Below are positions 9,273 through 20,600 of a stretch of DNA of 64,000 bases, piece after piece. Position 1 is the first letter of the stretch, and every line of letters begins with the position of its first letter. The stretch lies in contig NZ_JBLZFZ010000021.1 in the NCBI RefSeq assembly GCF_050753385.1, positions 1 through 64,000 of the forward strand. Direction: 5' to 3'. The notes under the pieces were generated by a model that ran no database searches, was not told the DNA's origin, and worked only from the letters and a program-made list of their open reading frames with translations. The position numbers were made by a program, and so were the translations under genes. Source of the DNA: Pantanalinema rosaneae. GTDB lineage: Bacteria > Cyanobacteriota > Cyanobacteriia > Leptolyngbyales > Leptolyngbyaceae.

Positions 9273-9563
9273 ATGGATAGCTCTTTTGAAGCTGTAAAAA
9301 AGTTAGTTGAGCAAGGTAAAGAAATCTCATCTTCGCTCAAAAGGATATTGGTAAATTTTCAGGAAAAATCTTCAAAAAACGATTTTTCGGAGGCGATTAA
9401 ATTGCTTGAAGAAACAGGAGATAATTTTGAAAAGGTTGGTGAAAAACTGAATAAACTTGAGGAAGATAAGGTAAGAAGCATTGAGAGTTTTATTCTACAA
9501 TCTGATAGCGAAAATAATTGGTTTGAGCAGTTGAAAGAAAAGTTTGGTATAGGTAAAAGTTGA
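9273..9563 (+). CDS. Small coiled-coil protein (96 aa)
   Basis: ATG 9273 has a strong GGAGG site about seven bases upstream. The 96-residue product is charged and almost wholly helical, with heptad-like leucine spacing over residues 10-75 and no membrane segment. It is convergent with the membrane-anchored coiled-coil gene at 9703, with an inverted repeat between them. Function is not recognisable; a small regulator or partner of a neighbouring protein is possible but unsupported. Confidence 0.6.
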   Translation: MDSSFEAVKKLVEQGKEISSSLKRILVNFQEKSSKNDFSEAIKLLEETGDNFEKVGEKLNKLEEDKVRSIESFILQSDSENNWFEQLKEKFGIGKS

Positions 9564-9579
9564 AATTTCACAATTTTTC

Positions 9580-9640
9580 TAGGGGGTAAGCGAGACTATT
9601 TGTCCTAGCTAAATCAAACAAGTAGTATGCTTACCCCCTA
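9580..9640. terminator. Inverted repeat between convergent genes
   Basis: TAGGGGGTAAGC at 9580-9591 pairs perfectly with GCTTACCCCCTA at 9629-9640, with a 37-base loop. It sits between two convergent genes (ends at 9563 and 9703), which fits a bidirectional terminator, although the loop is long and no clear T-run follows. Confidence 0.5.
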
Positions 9641-9702
9641 TAATTCATACGGACTGAAGCTCTGATGCTTTAACTATGTCAATCTCGGTATATATAAGCC
9701 TT

Positions 9703-10584
9703 TTAATCACGTAGTTTTTTTAACAGGGAATTAAGAGAAGTCTGAATCATTTCAGCAACGTTATTAGTTAGTTCACCCTGATTTTTTTGTTCTTCAATCT
9801 CCGTATTAATATATTCAATTGCATCTGTACAAAAATCTTTTTTTTGTGATTTCAATAGATCAGACTTTTTGAAGTTAAGCTTATTTATAGGAATTCCTGC
9901 TTTAATGCATCTAATTACTACTTCTAAACATCTTTCTAAATCTTCAAAAACTCTCATTTCATCTTCTTTTACTAATTTCCGTTCTCCTTTCGCTGTCTTA
10001 AGACCTAATTTGATAAGGCTATTTTTTCTTTTGGTCAACCATCTCCCTGCCTCTCTCTCAATTGAAATCATATTATCTATTTCTTTTGCTCTTAAATACA
10101 AATTTTCAATTTTTTCATATAATTTTGCTTCTATAAATGCCTTTTTTATTTCTGGGCTTGCTTCTGCAATCTTCTCTAGTAAAGAACCAAGTATCTTTGA
10201 CTCTTGAGATAAAACTAACACTACATCAACTAATGTTTCATTTTTTGTCTGTAGATCCTTGTTCTTAACCTTTAGGTCATCACTGAGAAGCTCAGCAATC
10301 CTTTGAATCTGTACTGCTAATGTTAGTACTGTCGCTATAGGAATTCCTACTTGAAGAGTTACAGTAAGAATTGATGTACCTATGTCTTGGTTAGCGGAAA
10401 TGTTACTAGTTGCTTGATCTCTTAACTGAATGTTACTAGTTGCTTGATCTCTTAACTGAAGTTGATTGTTCTTAGTTTGATTAGCTTGAATTGTTGTCCA
10501 GTTAGTAATCAAAACAAGTATGCAAGCTGTAGCTAAAGTTTCGAGCCAAGCACGTAACGTTAATGAGCGAGATTCACTAGACAT
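9703..10584 (-). CDS. Membrane-anchored coiled-coil protein (293 aa)
   Basis: The 293-residue product has one hydrophobic segment near residues 12-28, a second at about 68-88 (ILTVTLQVGIPIATVLTLAV), and then about 200 residues of charged helix likely to form coiled coils. Between the two membrane segments an exact duplication of ten residues (QLRDQATSNI) is encoded by a 30-base tandem repeat. Start ATG 10584 is followed by a Ser-rich head. No family is recognised. Confidence 0.6.
   Translation of the reverse strand: MSSESRSLTLRAWLETLATACILVLITNWTTIQANQTKNNQLQLRDQATSNIQLRDQATSNISANQDIGTSILTVTLQVGIPIATVLTLAVQIQRIAELLSDDLKVKNKDLQTKNETLVDVVLVLSQESKILGSLLEKIAEASPEIKKAFIEAKLYEKIENLYLRAKEIDNMISIEREAGRWLTKRKNSLIKLGLKTAKGERKLVKEDEMRVFEDLERCLEVVIRCIKAGIPINKLNFKKSDLLKSQKKDFCTDAIEYINTEIEEQKNQGELTNNVAEMIQTSLNSLLKKLRD
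10401..10460. repeat. Perfect 30-bp tandem duplication inside a gene
   Basis: Bases 10401-10430 and 10431-10460 are identical. The duplication keeps the reading frame of the gene on the minus strand and adds ten residues in the loop between its two membrane segments. Confidence 0.9.
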
Positions 10585-11073
10585 TGAGTAACTCCGTAAA
10601 AATGTAAAAAAGAGAGCATTTCTTGTTGAGATGCTGTAAGGCGCTTAGGTCACAGCTTCGTTATTCAGTACTTGGGATGAAAAAGCTGCTGAATTTACTT
10701 TGTCGTATCAGGTAAAAAAGTGCGATACGGATTTATTCAGGGGTTGTGATTGCTCAAATTCAGCCGAAATGATCAGGAAAAGTTAGGTGATATCAGATTT
10801 AGGGTCAGAATCAGAAGCACCGTAGTTGTAGTGATCGTCAAACTGCTTGATTCATCGTGCATTGGGAGGGGTTGCCTCCTATACAGATCACAGGCTGGTT
10901 GGTTGTCTATGACGGTAAGCCTGCTGAGCGATCGCATTCAGCCTGAAGTAGCAAAGATCAGAAAAGTTCAGGAATATTCAGGTCAAGTTCAGAAATGTTC
11001 AGGTAAAAATCGAGAAAAACTCAGTTAAACTATGGAAAAAGTTTAACCAGGGTGTTCTACTACCTCGCAATCT
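10585..11073. promoter_or_regulatory. Upstream region with helically phased TTCAG repeats
   Basis: This 489-base gap holds no convincing gene. Just before the NB-ARC gene, direct repeats TTCAGG, TTCAGG, TTCAGA and TTCAGG start at 10967, 10977, 10988 and 10998, spaced 10, 11 and 10 bases. Sites on one face of the helix suggest an operator for a multimeric DNA-binding protein, possibly the HTH domain encoded immediately downstream. That link is inference. Confidence 0.45.
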
Positions 11074-12492
11074 ATGAATTACGGGGAATCGTTTGGTGCA
11101 GATGAAGCGCTCAATGTTGCCGATGAGGCTATTGTTTCAACGACAGGTAACCATCTAACGGATATACAGCGAGTGATTCTCATAGGTGCGCTCCAAGGGC
11201 ATACCTATGAGGACATTGCGGCAGCGTATGATTATTCAGCCAAGTACCTGAAACAAGATGCAGGGCCTGCCTTATGGAAGCTGCTATCTCAGGCGCTGCA
11301 AGAAGATGTCAGTAAGCGGAATTTCCGGTTTGCTTTAGAGCGACGGTGGAAGGGGCAACGGGAAATTCCATTCGAGCTGCGATCGACAACCGAACATTCC
11401 TCCCAGTCGCAAAAGCAACTAGAACCTGATGTAGCCAATGGCAGATTCGGCAACTTAGCTCCCAACCACAATCCTCGCACCAGTTGGAGTACCCGCTGGG
11501 CAGCATCACCTGATATTTCGTCATTTCTAGGACGCGAAACCGAATTAGAACGATTAGAAGATTGGATGATCGGTGGGTGTCGTCTGTTAATGGTGTTTGG
11601 CATTCCTGGTGTTGGAAAAACAACTCTGGCGGTCAAGTTGGCACGGCAGGTGCAAGAACAGTTTGATATTGTGATCTGGCGATCGCTGAATAACTGGGAA
11701 CTGAAAAATCGTCCTCCCTCTTTGCCAGAACTGCTGGAAAACCTCATCCTCTGTATTACCAGTCAGCCAGAGCATCGATTTGACCTCTCTCAATTGCTGG
11801 AATACATGACCCGATACCGTTGCCTGATTGTATTGGACGGTCTGGAGTCTGTCTTGCAGGGCGGTAGTTATCAGGGCTGTTACCAACAAGGCTACGAAGC
11901 CTATGGTGAGTTGTTATATCAAGTGGGACGAATGACCACCATTCAACAAAGCTGTCTGATTCTCACCAGTCAAGAGAATTGCAAAGCTATTGAAGAAATG
12001 GAATTTGAACTGCCGACTCGGGTTCGGTCAGAGCGGTTGAAAGGGTTAGGCGAGATCTCTGGGCGAGATTTTGTTGCCTGCAAAGGCAAGTTTTGGGGAT
12101 CGGAAAGCGATTGGAACCGACTGATCAACTACTACGGCGGCAATCCCTTAGTCTTAAGCAGAACAGCCAGCCGCATTCAACATCTATTTGGTGGCGATAT
12201 TGCCAAGTTTGTCGAAAACGTTAAACACAGCCCAGATCAGTTTGGCGATATTCAGGCTCTGTTATCACCCTTATTCGATCGCCTGTCAGCCGCCGAACAC
12301 ATGATTATTCGTTGCTTGACAGATAGCCATCAACCCATTACATTCGAGGTACTACAAACAATCGCCCCATCACTGTCTGAGCAGGAATTATCTGAAGTCC
12401 TGTCATCTTTACGTCGGCGGGGATTGATTGAAGGAAACAGCACCTATTTGCTGCCAACGATCGTAGGAAAGTACGTAGCAGCTCATTTATAG
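11074..12492 (+). CDS. vWA-MoxR-associated HTH / NB-ARC STAND protein
   Basis: The 472-residue product begins with an HTH domain of the vWA-MoxR-associated type (LTDIQRVILIGALQG, then TYEDIAAAYDYSAKYLK), at residues about 28-95, followed by a linker and an NB-ARC NTPase. FLGRETELERLEDWM precedes Walker A GIPGVGKT at residues 176-183; Walker B is LIVLDGLES near 251. It ends after the winged-helix part and has no WD40 or TPR repeats, so it is a short STAND protein. Such proteins are signal-activated switches, often in conflict or cell-death systems. The partner vWA and MoxR genes are not in the window. No clear ribosome site precedes ATG 11074. Confidence 0.8.
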   Translation: MNYGESFGADEALNVADEAIVSTTGNHLTDIQRVILIGALQGHTYEDIAAAYDYSAKYLKQDAGPALWKLLSQALQEDVSKRNFRFALERRWKGQREIPFELRSTTEHSSQSQKQLEPDVANGRFGNLAPNHNPRTSWSTRWAASPDISSFLGRETELERLEDWMIGGCRLLMVFGIPGVGKTTLAVKLARQVQEQFDIVIWRSLNNWELKNRPPSLPELLENLILCITSQPEHRFDLSQLLEYMTRYRCLIVLDGLESVLQGGSYQGCYQQGYEAYGELLYQVGRMTTIQQSCLILTSQENCKAIEEMEFELPTRVRSERLKGLGEISGRDFVACKGKFWGSESDWNRLINYYGGNPLVLSRTASRIQHLFGGDIAKFVENVKHSPDQFGDIQALLSPLFDRLSAAEHMIIRCLTDSHQPITFEVLQTIAPSLSEQELSEVLSSLRRRGLIEGNSTYLLPTIVGKYVAAHL

Positions 12493-12788
12493 GATTCCTG
12501 AGTTTGGGGTATATCGGGGATCGCTAGTTGGGTTCGATGGCTGCTAATTGGGTTAAAGGTATAGAGGAATTCTCTAGCGATCAGCATCGCTCACTATTCC
12601 AATAACGCTTAAAAGATGCCTTGCCAGCCGTTGTCGTCATGCAGACTTGTCCTTCGTTAAGAGTACACTCTGGACATGACAACTGATAACTTAGAGCAGG
12701 CATCTTTCTCAATGATCGGGGTATTTAGCCTGAGCCTTTACGATCGCTGACTCACACTTCTGACTGCAAGTTCTTAAGGGTGTTATTC

Positions 12789-14072
12789 ATGCTACCGAAC
12801 GACTATCCCAGCCTGAAGTTTAAAACAGATGCAGAACTGATCTGTAATTACTTACTCAAGCTGCGAAATTCAGATGTAGAAATATCCGTTCAGTCCTTTC
12901 AACATCTGTTGATTGAAGGAATTAGTTGCCCTGAATCTGAAGTTTTGTATGCGTTAAACCAGATTGTCAACTCAGAGTGGGCAGAGACTGAGTTCACCAA
13001 TTTCCTGAATCGATGCTGCTATATCCTGATTAATCATTGGTGGTCAAAATCAGAATTCACCTGGGCAACCGAAGATTTAGTCAATTTATTTAGAGACCCT
13101 CCACCTGTTGTCTCCAGCACTTTAGTCAATACACAGAAGCTCAGATATCTGATTCATCAATTTACCCAAACACCCCAATATCAAACCTTAGAACGCTATG
13201 CCCAGGTTGCAAAAGAGAGTAACAAATCAGAGAAGCTGCCTAATCATGATAAAGCCTCCGAACGGATGGAGAATTTGATTTATCGATATCCGTTTTTGTA
13301 TCGCTACTTTCTACTGGATGGAAATAGTGGTGAGTTAGGGCATCATGCCGTTAGGCGCAGACAAATGGAAATGGAGCAGAAATTTGAGAATTGCCTCTGG
13401 CATTACGCTCCTGGCTTATTTCAAACAACGAATACAGCCGAAGTTAAAAATCCCACTTTGCTCAGTGATCAAGATTTAAAGCTCGCGATCGCACAATTTG
13501 CAGGTAAATCTGAAGGAGGCTCTAACTATCAGGACGCATCCCAGCAATTTCTAGTGAAAGCCGGACAATCTCAGTCTTTTAGATTCCTCAAACAAGAGAT
13601 CCATACCTATTTAACAGATTCTATTAAATACTCTTGTAAACCAAATTATGGCAACCACTCCTTTAATGATTGGCTACAGGAACAACTGAAACACATTCTG
13701 CCTGAAAGTGATGATGTTCAACCGACAGGACAGTTATTAATTCAAACCTGTGATCAATTGATTGCTACCCTACTTGCAGATCCTACCCAGGCTCACAAGC
13801 ACAGTATGTTTCTTGATCTTCACGGCAACTTAGGAGCAACCTTCACGATCGGATTTCTACTTAAAATCGTATTGATCTGCTGTAGCGTCAAATCTAACTT
13901 GAAATATATCAAAGATAAGCTGGCTCAACGGTTTTCAGCCATCTTGAGACACTATGAAGCTACCTTCCGAAAAGACGTTGAGTGGTTGGCTGAATGCTTA
14001 GACAATTGGATGATTGCCCATACGATTCACTTTGGTCGGTGGGGCGTCGCAAAATGGTCTAAGCTACTGTAA
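12789..14072 (+). CDS. Conserved-looking hypothetical protein (427 aa)
   Basis: I prefer ATG 12789 to the in-frame GTG at 12780. The product is a soluble, mainly helical protein of 427 residues with no motif I can name. A segment RMENLIYRYPFLYRYFLLDG and a C-terminal hydrophobic patch (TIGFLLKIVLICC) stand out. It lies 296 bases after the NB-ARC gene on the same strand, a gap in which I see no gene. Transposon end C starts seven bases after its stop codon, so its original 3' neighbour was probably displaced. Confidence 0.6.
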   Translation: MLPNDYPSLKFKTDAELICNYLLKLRNSDVEISVQSFQHLLIEGISCPESEVLYALNQIVNSEWAETEFTNFLNRCCYILINHWWSKSEFTWATEDLVNLFRDPPPVVSSTLVNTQKLRYLIHQFTQTPQYQTLERYAQVAKESNKSEKLPNHDKASERMENLIYRYPFLYRYFLLDGNSGELGHHAVRRRQMEMEQKFENCLWHYAPGLFQTTNTAEVKNPTLLSDQDLKLAIAQFAGKSEGGSNYQDASQQFLVKAGQSQSFRFLKQEIHTYLTDSIKYSCKPNYGNHSFNDWLQEQLKHILPESDDVQPTGQLLIQTCDQLIATLLADPTQAHKHSMFLDLHGNLGATFTIGFLLKIVLICCSVKSNLKYIKDKLAQRFSAILRHYEATFRKDVEWLAECLDNWMIAHTIHFGRWGVAKWSKLL

Positions 14073-14079
14073 TCTCTAG

Positions 14080-14167
14080 TGTGACTGAGCAGGTAAAGTG
14101 GCGCGATTTTCAATCAATGAAGTTTTTCTAAAAAGCCTAAAGCTTCTAGACATCAAGCTTTTTAGAA
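14080..14167 (+). mobile_element. Transposon end C, truncated or degenerate
   Basis: TGTGACTGAGCAGG at 14080 repeats the first twelve bases of end B, and the GGCGCGATTTTC that follows matches the first block of end A. The next site (expected near 14110) is reduced to TTTCAATCAATGAAG and I find no further sites at the expected offsets. A perfect inverted repeat TTCTAAAAAGC/GCTTTTTAGAA at 14126-14136 and 14157-14167 sits where end A has CTAAAAGC/GCTTTTAG. This hairpin may also terminate the preceding gene. Confidence 0.45.
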
Positions 14168-14621
14168 TTCTCACTCTTTTCAATTTCTGAAGGCTCTTGA
14201 TATTCAGATGTGCTAAGAGGCCAGCCATGCTGGTAAGCACACACTCCAAAACCTTAAAATAGGCAAAACTGTCTGGTTTAGGGATAGGCGACTGGAAACA
14301 GGATGCGCCTTCAGCGGCGATCGCTCTGTAAAGAGAGCACAGTTAAGCTTTAGGAATAGACCTGTTGGGAAAATAACGAGGAAGATAGCTAAAACGCTCA
14401 CACTGGCTAGATTTCAAGGATTTCTGAGCTTATTACCCAGCAACTCTAATATTTTCATTTTTCCTCTCTAAAAGTTAAATTTAGATAAAAAGTTTCCTCC
14501 ATCTCTTTATAACAACATAGATTTTAAGTAGTTTAAGTAGCGATGCATCTCCCCATTAGTTTGACGCCTACTTTACGTGCAGGAAGGCGCGACCTAGTTA
14601 ATTAGCTGTGGGAGTTAGTTT
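14168..14621. other. Region upstream of the Tc toxin gene, no gene seen
   Basis: About 450 bases separate end C from the TcB-TcC gene. I see no supported ORF on either strand. The promoter of the toxin gene probably lies here; GGAG at 14611-14614 is its ribosome site. Confidence 0.4.
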
Positions 14622-17600
14622 ATGCCAACCCTCTCGGACAGTCCGGACGGTAGTCAAGTCTCTGATTCGAGCAAAAGCTATTATTCACCTCCTGTGGCGG
14701 TGTCTCTACCCAAAGGGGGTGGAGCCATCAAAGGGATGGGAGAGAAGTTTGCGGCTAACCCCGTTACAGGGACAGGCTCCATGACAGTCCCGATCGCCGC
14801 CAGTCCTGGGCGTTCTGGGTTTGCTCCCCAACTTTCTCTGTCCTACGACTCTGGTGCAGGTAATGGACCATTTGGGTTTGGCTGGAATTTATCACTCCCG
14901 TCGATTACCCGCAAAACAGATAAAGGCTTACCGCGTTATGAGGATGCCACAGAGTCGGATGTTTTCATCCTCTCAGGTGCAGAAGATTTGGTTCCGGTTC
15001 TGGTTAAAAATGCTCAGGGAGAGTGGATACTCGAAAGCCCGATCAATCGCACTGTAGGCGATAAGACCTATGTGATCAAACGCTATCGACCGCGTATTGA
15101 AGGGCTGTTTGCTCGCATTGAATGTTGGACTAATGTAGCTGATCCCAACGATGTTCATTGGTGTTCCTTTTCCAAGGACAACATTCTTACGCTGTACGGT
15201 AAGGATCAAAACTCCCGTATTTTTGATCCAGCAAATCCCCGCCGCATCTTTAGTTGGCTCATCTGTGAAACCCGTGATGATAAGGGAAATGCCATTCTCT
15301 ACCACTACAAAGCAGAGGATGGAGCGGGTGTGGATCTTAGCCTTGCCCATGAGCGTAACCGGGGCGATCGCAACGCTACACAACGTACCGCAAATCGCTA
15401 TCTCAAGAATATTCGCTACGGCAATCGTATCCCACTGCTAGATTCAACTGGACAGCGCCCCCATTTCCTCACCCAGGCTGCAATTGACAATGCGGGCTGG
15501 ATGTTTGAAGTGGTGTTCGACTATGGTGAGCATCATGCCACAGTGCCAACACCAAAGGATTCAGGGGATTGGGACTATCGCAACGATCCCTTTTCGACCT
15601 ACCGCGCGGGGTTTGAGGTACGCACTACTCGCCTTTGCCAGCGCGTACTGATGTTCCACCATTTTCCCGATGAGCCAGGGGTGGGACAAAATTGTCTGGT
15701 GCGATCGACTGATTTCACCTATTCCCATGAAAACCAACCTACCCCTGTTCAGAATCCCATTTATTCCAAGCTGATTGCTGTTACCCAGACGGGCTACAAG
15801 CGTAAACCAGAGGGGGATTACCTCCCAAAATCACTCCCGTCGTTGGAATTTACCTATAGTGAACCCGAAATTGATCCGACGGTGCGGGAGGTCGATCGGG
15901 GCAGCCTGGAGAATTTACCGATCGGATTAGATGGATCGGCCTATCAATGGACTGACCTGCATGGCGAGGGCATTCCGGGCATTTTGACTGAACAGGCGGG
16001 AAGTTGGTTCTACAAGCGTAATCTCAGTCCCATCAGTCAACAGCCAGTTGAGTTTGCGCCAGTTGAGCTAGTGATCAGTAAACCTAATCTGTCTGTGTCT
16101 GGTGGGCAGGCTCAGTTTATGGACTTGGCAGGGGATGGGCAACCTGACCTGGTGGTGATGGATGGTTCCATGCCGGGGCTGTACGAGCATGATGGACAGG
16201 AGGGATGGCAGCCGTTTCGTCCTTTTACCTCACGGCTCAATCGCGACATGGGAGATCCCAATCTCAAGTTTGTGGATCTGGATGGGGACGGTCATGCCGA
16301 TGTGTTGATTACGGAGCAGGATGCATTGGTTTGGCATCCTTCTTTGGCGGAGGAGGGGTTTGGGGCCGCACAGCGGGTGGCTCAAGCCCTTGATGAGGAG
16401 AAGGGTCCGCGACTGGTGTTTGCCGATGGCAGTCAATCAATTTATCTGGCTGATTTGAGCGGCGATGGGTTGACTGATTTGGTGCGGATTCGCAATGGAG
16501 AAGTCTGCTACTGGCCCAATCTGGGCTATGGACAGTTTGGGGCAAAGGTCACGATGGATAACGCACCCCATTTCGATTACCCAGACCAGTTTGACCAGAA
16601 GCGAATTCGTTTGGCAGACATTGATGGTTCTGGGACGACAGATATTATTTATCTGCATCAGGATGGAGTCCAGCTCTATTTCAATCAATCGGGCAACGGC
16701 TGGAGCGCAGCACAGCTTCTACAGAGTTTTCCTCCCGTTGACAGCTTAGCCAGCATCATGGCAGTTGATTTGCGGGGAAATGGTACGGCTTGTCTGGTCT
16801 GGTCATCGCCATTGCCCGGAGATGTTGGTCAGCAGATGCGCTATGTCAGTTTAATGGGTGAGCAAAAGCCCCATCTGCTGATTCAAACCCGGAATAATCT
16901 AGGTGCTGAAACCATTGTGCAGTATGCACCCTCAACGAAATTTTACTTGCGGGATAAGCGCGATGGTAAACCCTGGATCACTCGTTTACCCTTTCCGGTG
17001 CATGTAGTAGAGCGGGTGGAAACCTACGACCAGATCAGCGGCAATCGGTTTGTGACGCGCTATGCCTATCATCATGGCTACTTTGATGGCGAGGAGCGGG
17101 AGTTTTGCGGCTTTGGGATGGTGGAGCAGTGGGATACGGAAGCTTACGCGGAATTGGCAAAGGGGAATTTGTTTGCAGCAGGAACCAATGACGAGGAGAG
17201 TTTCCATGTGCCGCCAGTACAAACTAAGACCTGGTTCCATACGGGGGCATTTATTGATCGGGAGCATCTGTCAACGTACTTTGCAGAGACGGAATACTAC
17301 CGGGAGCACCGACATCGAGTTCCAGAAGAGGCTACTGAGGCTGAGCGTAAACGGATTGAAGCGGAATTTAAGGCAATGCTATTGCCAGATACAGTGTTGC
17401 CTGATGGTCTAACAACAACTGTTACAGAACGGTTGCCAGATGGAACCGAGGAGACTCGGACGATCAGGCTCCCGCATCCGTTAACGGTTCAGGAAGAGCG
17501 GGAAGCCTGCCGAGCATTGAAAGGGAGTATATTGCGGCAGGAGGTCTATGCCCTGGATAGGACAGGCGAGGCTGAACATCCCTACACGGTGGCGGAATCG

Positions 17601-20600
17601 AACTATGAGATTCGGCAACTCCAGCCCCGGCAGGATGGGCAATATGGAGTATTCTTTGTCCACCCGCAAGAGAGTCTGACCTACCACTATGAGCGTCATC
17701 CGGAAGACCCACGGGTAGCTCATCAGATGACGTTGGAAGTAGATGGGTTCGGTAATGTGCGGAAGTCCGTGGAGATCGCCTATCCCCGCCGCATCCCTGC
17801 CTATCCCGAACAGGCTAAGACCTTAGCCACCTACACGGAAAATTGGGTGACAAATAAAGCCAATGTCTCTAACTGGTATCGCATTGGGGTTCCAATTGAA
17901 ACCTGCACCTATGAGATTACAGGGATTGAAGCTCCTCAATCATCTACCTTTGTTCCCTTAACGCTGGACTTCATTCGCAGTCATCTAGCCGCAGCCGTTG
18001 AGATTCCCTACGAAGCGTTTGCCAGTGCTGGAGTGCAGAAACGGCTGATTGAACGGGTTCGATCGCGCTACCGGGCAAATCAGACTGCGAAGACAACTGA
18101 TCCGAAGCCGTTGCCGTTGGGTGACGTGGATTCCTTAGCATTGCCCTGTGAAAGTTTTAAGTTGGCGTTCACACCGGAGCTGTTGGCACAGGTCTATGGG
18201 GCAACGAATGGCAACAAGATTGGACTGAGCGACCTGCAAGCATTGCTGCGAAAGGAGGGAAAATACATTGAACAGGATGGGCTGTGGTGGATTCCTTCAG
18301 GACGGCAAGCGTTTGATTCTGATGCTTTCTATCTGCCGATTCAAACGAAAGATCCCTTTGGGGGACTCTATACCGTTACCTACGATGATTTCCATCTATT
18401 AGCAATCCAGACTACTGACCCCATTGGCAACCAGATTCAAATTGCAAATGATTATCGGGTGTTGCAGCCTCGGCAGGTGACTGATCCAAATGGCAACCGA
18501 TCGCAAGTTGTGTTTGATGCCCTGGGGATGGTGGTTGGAACAGCCGTCATGGGCAAGGAAACGGAGTCCCTGGGCGATTCCTTTGAGCGTTTTAATGCGG
18601 ATCTTACGTCGGATGAAATTGCAGCATTTTTCGCAACGGATGATCCGCGATCGCAGGCGATTCAGCATCTAGGCACAGCAACCACGCGCTTTATCTACGA
18701 TCTCGAACATCTCCCTGCCAGTGCGGCGGCGATCGCCCGCACAAAACATCACAGCGATTTGCAGGAGCAATCTCTTGAACTGCATGAAATCCAGGTGAGT
18801 TTTGTTTATTCAGATGGGTTTGGGCGAGAGGTGCAAACCAAAATTCAGGCAGAGTCGGGCGATGCCCCATTACGAGACGCGAATGGTCAACTGATTTGGG
18901 AAAATGGCAGGTTGAAGTTGGGCCATGTTGATCCTCGTTGGGTTGGAACGGGCAGTAAGGTTTACAACAATAAGGGAAAACCTGTTAAACAGTTTGAGCC
19001 CTTCTTTAGCAGCACTCACCACTACGAAATGGAATCTGATCTGGTGGAGTGGGGTGTCACATCAATTCTGTTCTATGACCCATTGGATCGGGTAGTCGCG
19101 ACGCTGCATCCAAATTGCACTTATGAAAAGGTTGTATTTGATGCATGGCAGCAAGCAACCTGGGATGTGAATGATACGGTGATGCATAATCCCAGTACAG
19201 ATGAGGATATCAAAGGGTTTTTCATAGACGATAAGGGGAAAGAGCGTTTACCCAGACACACCTATTTACCCATCTGGTATCAGCAGCGGATTGATGGAGC
19301 GTTGGGAACAGCGGAAAAACGAGCCGCAGAGAAAGCCGCCAACCATGCCGATACACCGGCGATCGCCCATCTCGACACGTTGGGACGACCGTTTCTGACG
19401 ATCGCAGACAACGGAGACGACCAGAAATATCCGACTCACATCGACCTGGATATTGAGGGCAATCAATGGGTCATTACCGATGCCCGAAATAATCCGGTGA
19501 TGATCTATGGCATCCCCCAGCGAGATAGCCAGGGGAAACCCGTGAAGGATACTCAGGGTAAACCTGTGCTAATTGGACGGGCGTTTGATCTGTTGAGCCA
19601 TAATCTCTATTCCTACAGTGGGGATGCTGGAGAACGGTGGACGTTGACCAATGTGGCAGGTAAACCCATCCGTACCTGGAATAGTCGAGGCTTTACGGTG
19701 TCAATGACCTATGATGCCTTGCAGCGACCGACCCAACTGTTTGTGCGATCGGCAAACCAGTCGGGAATTTTGGCGGAATGCACGGTGTATGGAGAGAGAC
19801 ATCCACAAGCCGCGCAGCGGAACCTGAAGGGTAAGGTGTATCAGGTCTATGATGCAGCCGGGGTGGTGACAAATCAACAATACGACTTTAAGGGCAATTT
19901 GCAGGATAGTCAGCGGCAGTTGAGTCGCACCTATCGGAAAACGATGGATTGGATGGGAATATCTTTCCACCTGTATTCTGCATACTCTGACCGTCCTCTG
20001 GATCTTGAGACGATTAAGCGAAAACTGGTTCCGCTGCTTGAAAGTGAGGTTTTTACCTCCAACACAACCTATGATGCGCTGAATCGCCCGATAAGGATGA
20101 CGACACCCGATCGCAGTGAGATTCGCCCGATCTACAACGAAGCGAATTTGCTGGAACGATTGGAGGCAAATCTACGCGGTGAAGAAACGGTCACTCACTT
20201 TGTCAGCAATATTGATTACAACGAGAAGGGTCAACGGGTGTTAATTGAGTATGGCGATCGCGATGCCGATGGCAAACCAACCGTAGCGCAAACCGAATAC
20301 CACTATGACCTCAAAACCTTCCGGTTAACTCAACTGAAAACCACTCGAAAAACCAACCCGAAGGTATTGCAAGATTTGCAGTATACCTATGACCCAGTCG
20401 GCAATATCACCACAATTCATGATGCCGCGCAGCAAGAGATTTATTTCCGTAATCAGGTGGTAAAAGCCTGTGCAGACTACACCTATGACCCGATTTATCG
20501 GTTAATTACCGCAACGGGACGAGAACATTTAGGGCAGAAGCCTGATGGTAGTCGAGAACCGATCTCCATTGGTCATGACGATTCACTGCGGATGAACCGA

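Noticed and set aside
10750..11028. ORF of 92 codons upstream of the NB-ARC gene
   Set aside because: It begins with TTG, has no ribosome site, and its end is made of the phased TTCAG repeats; it looks like regulatory DNA.
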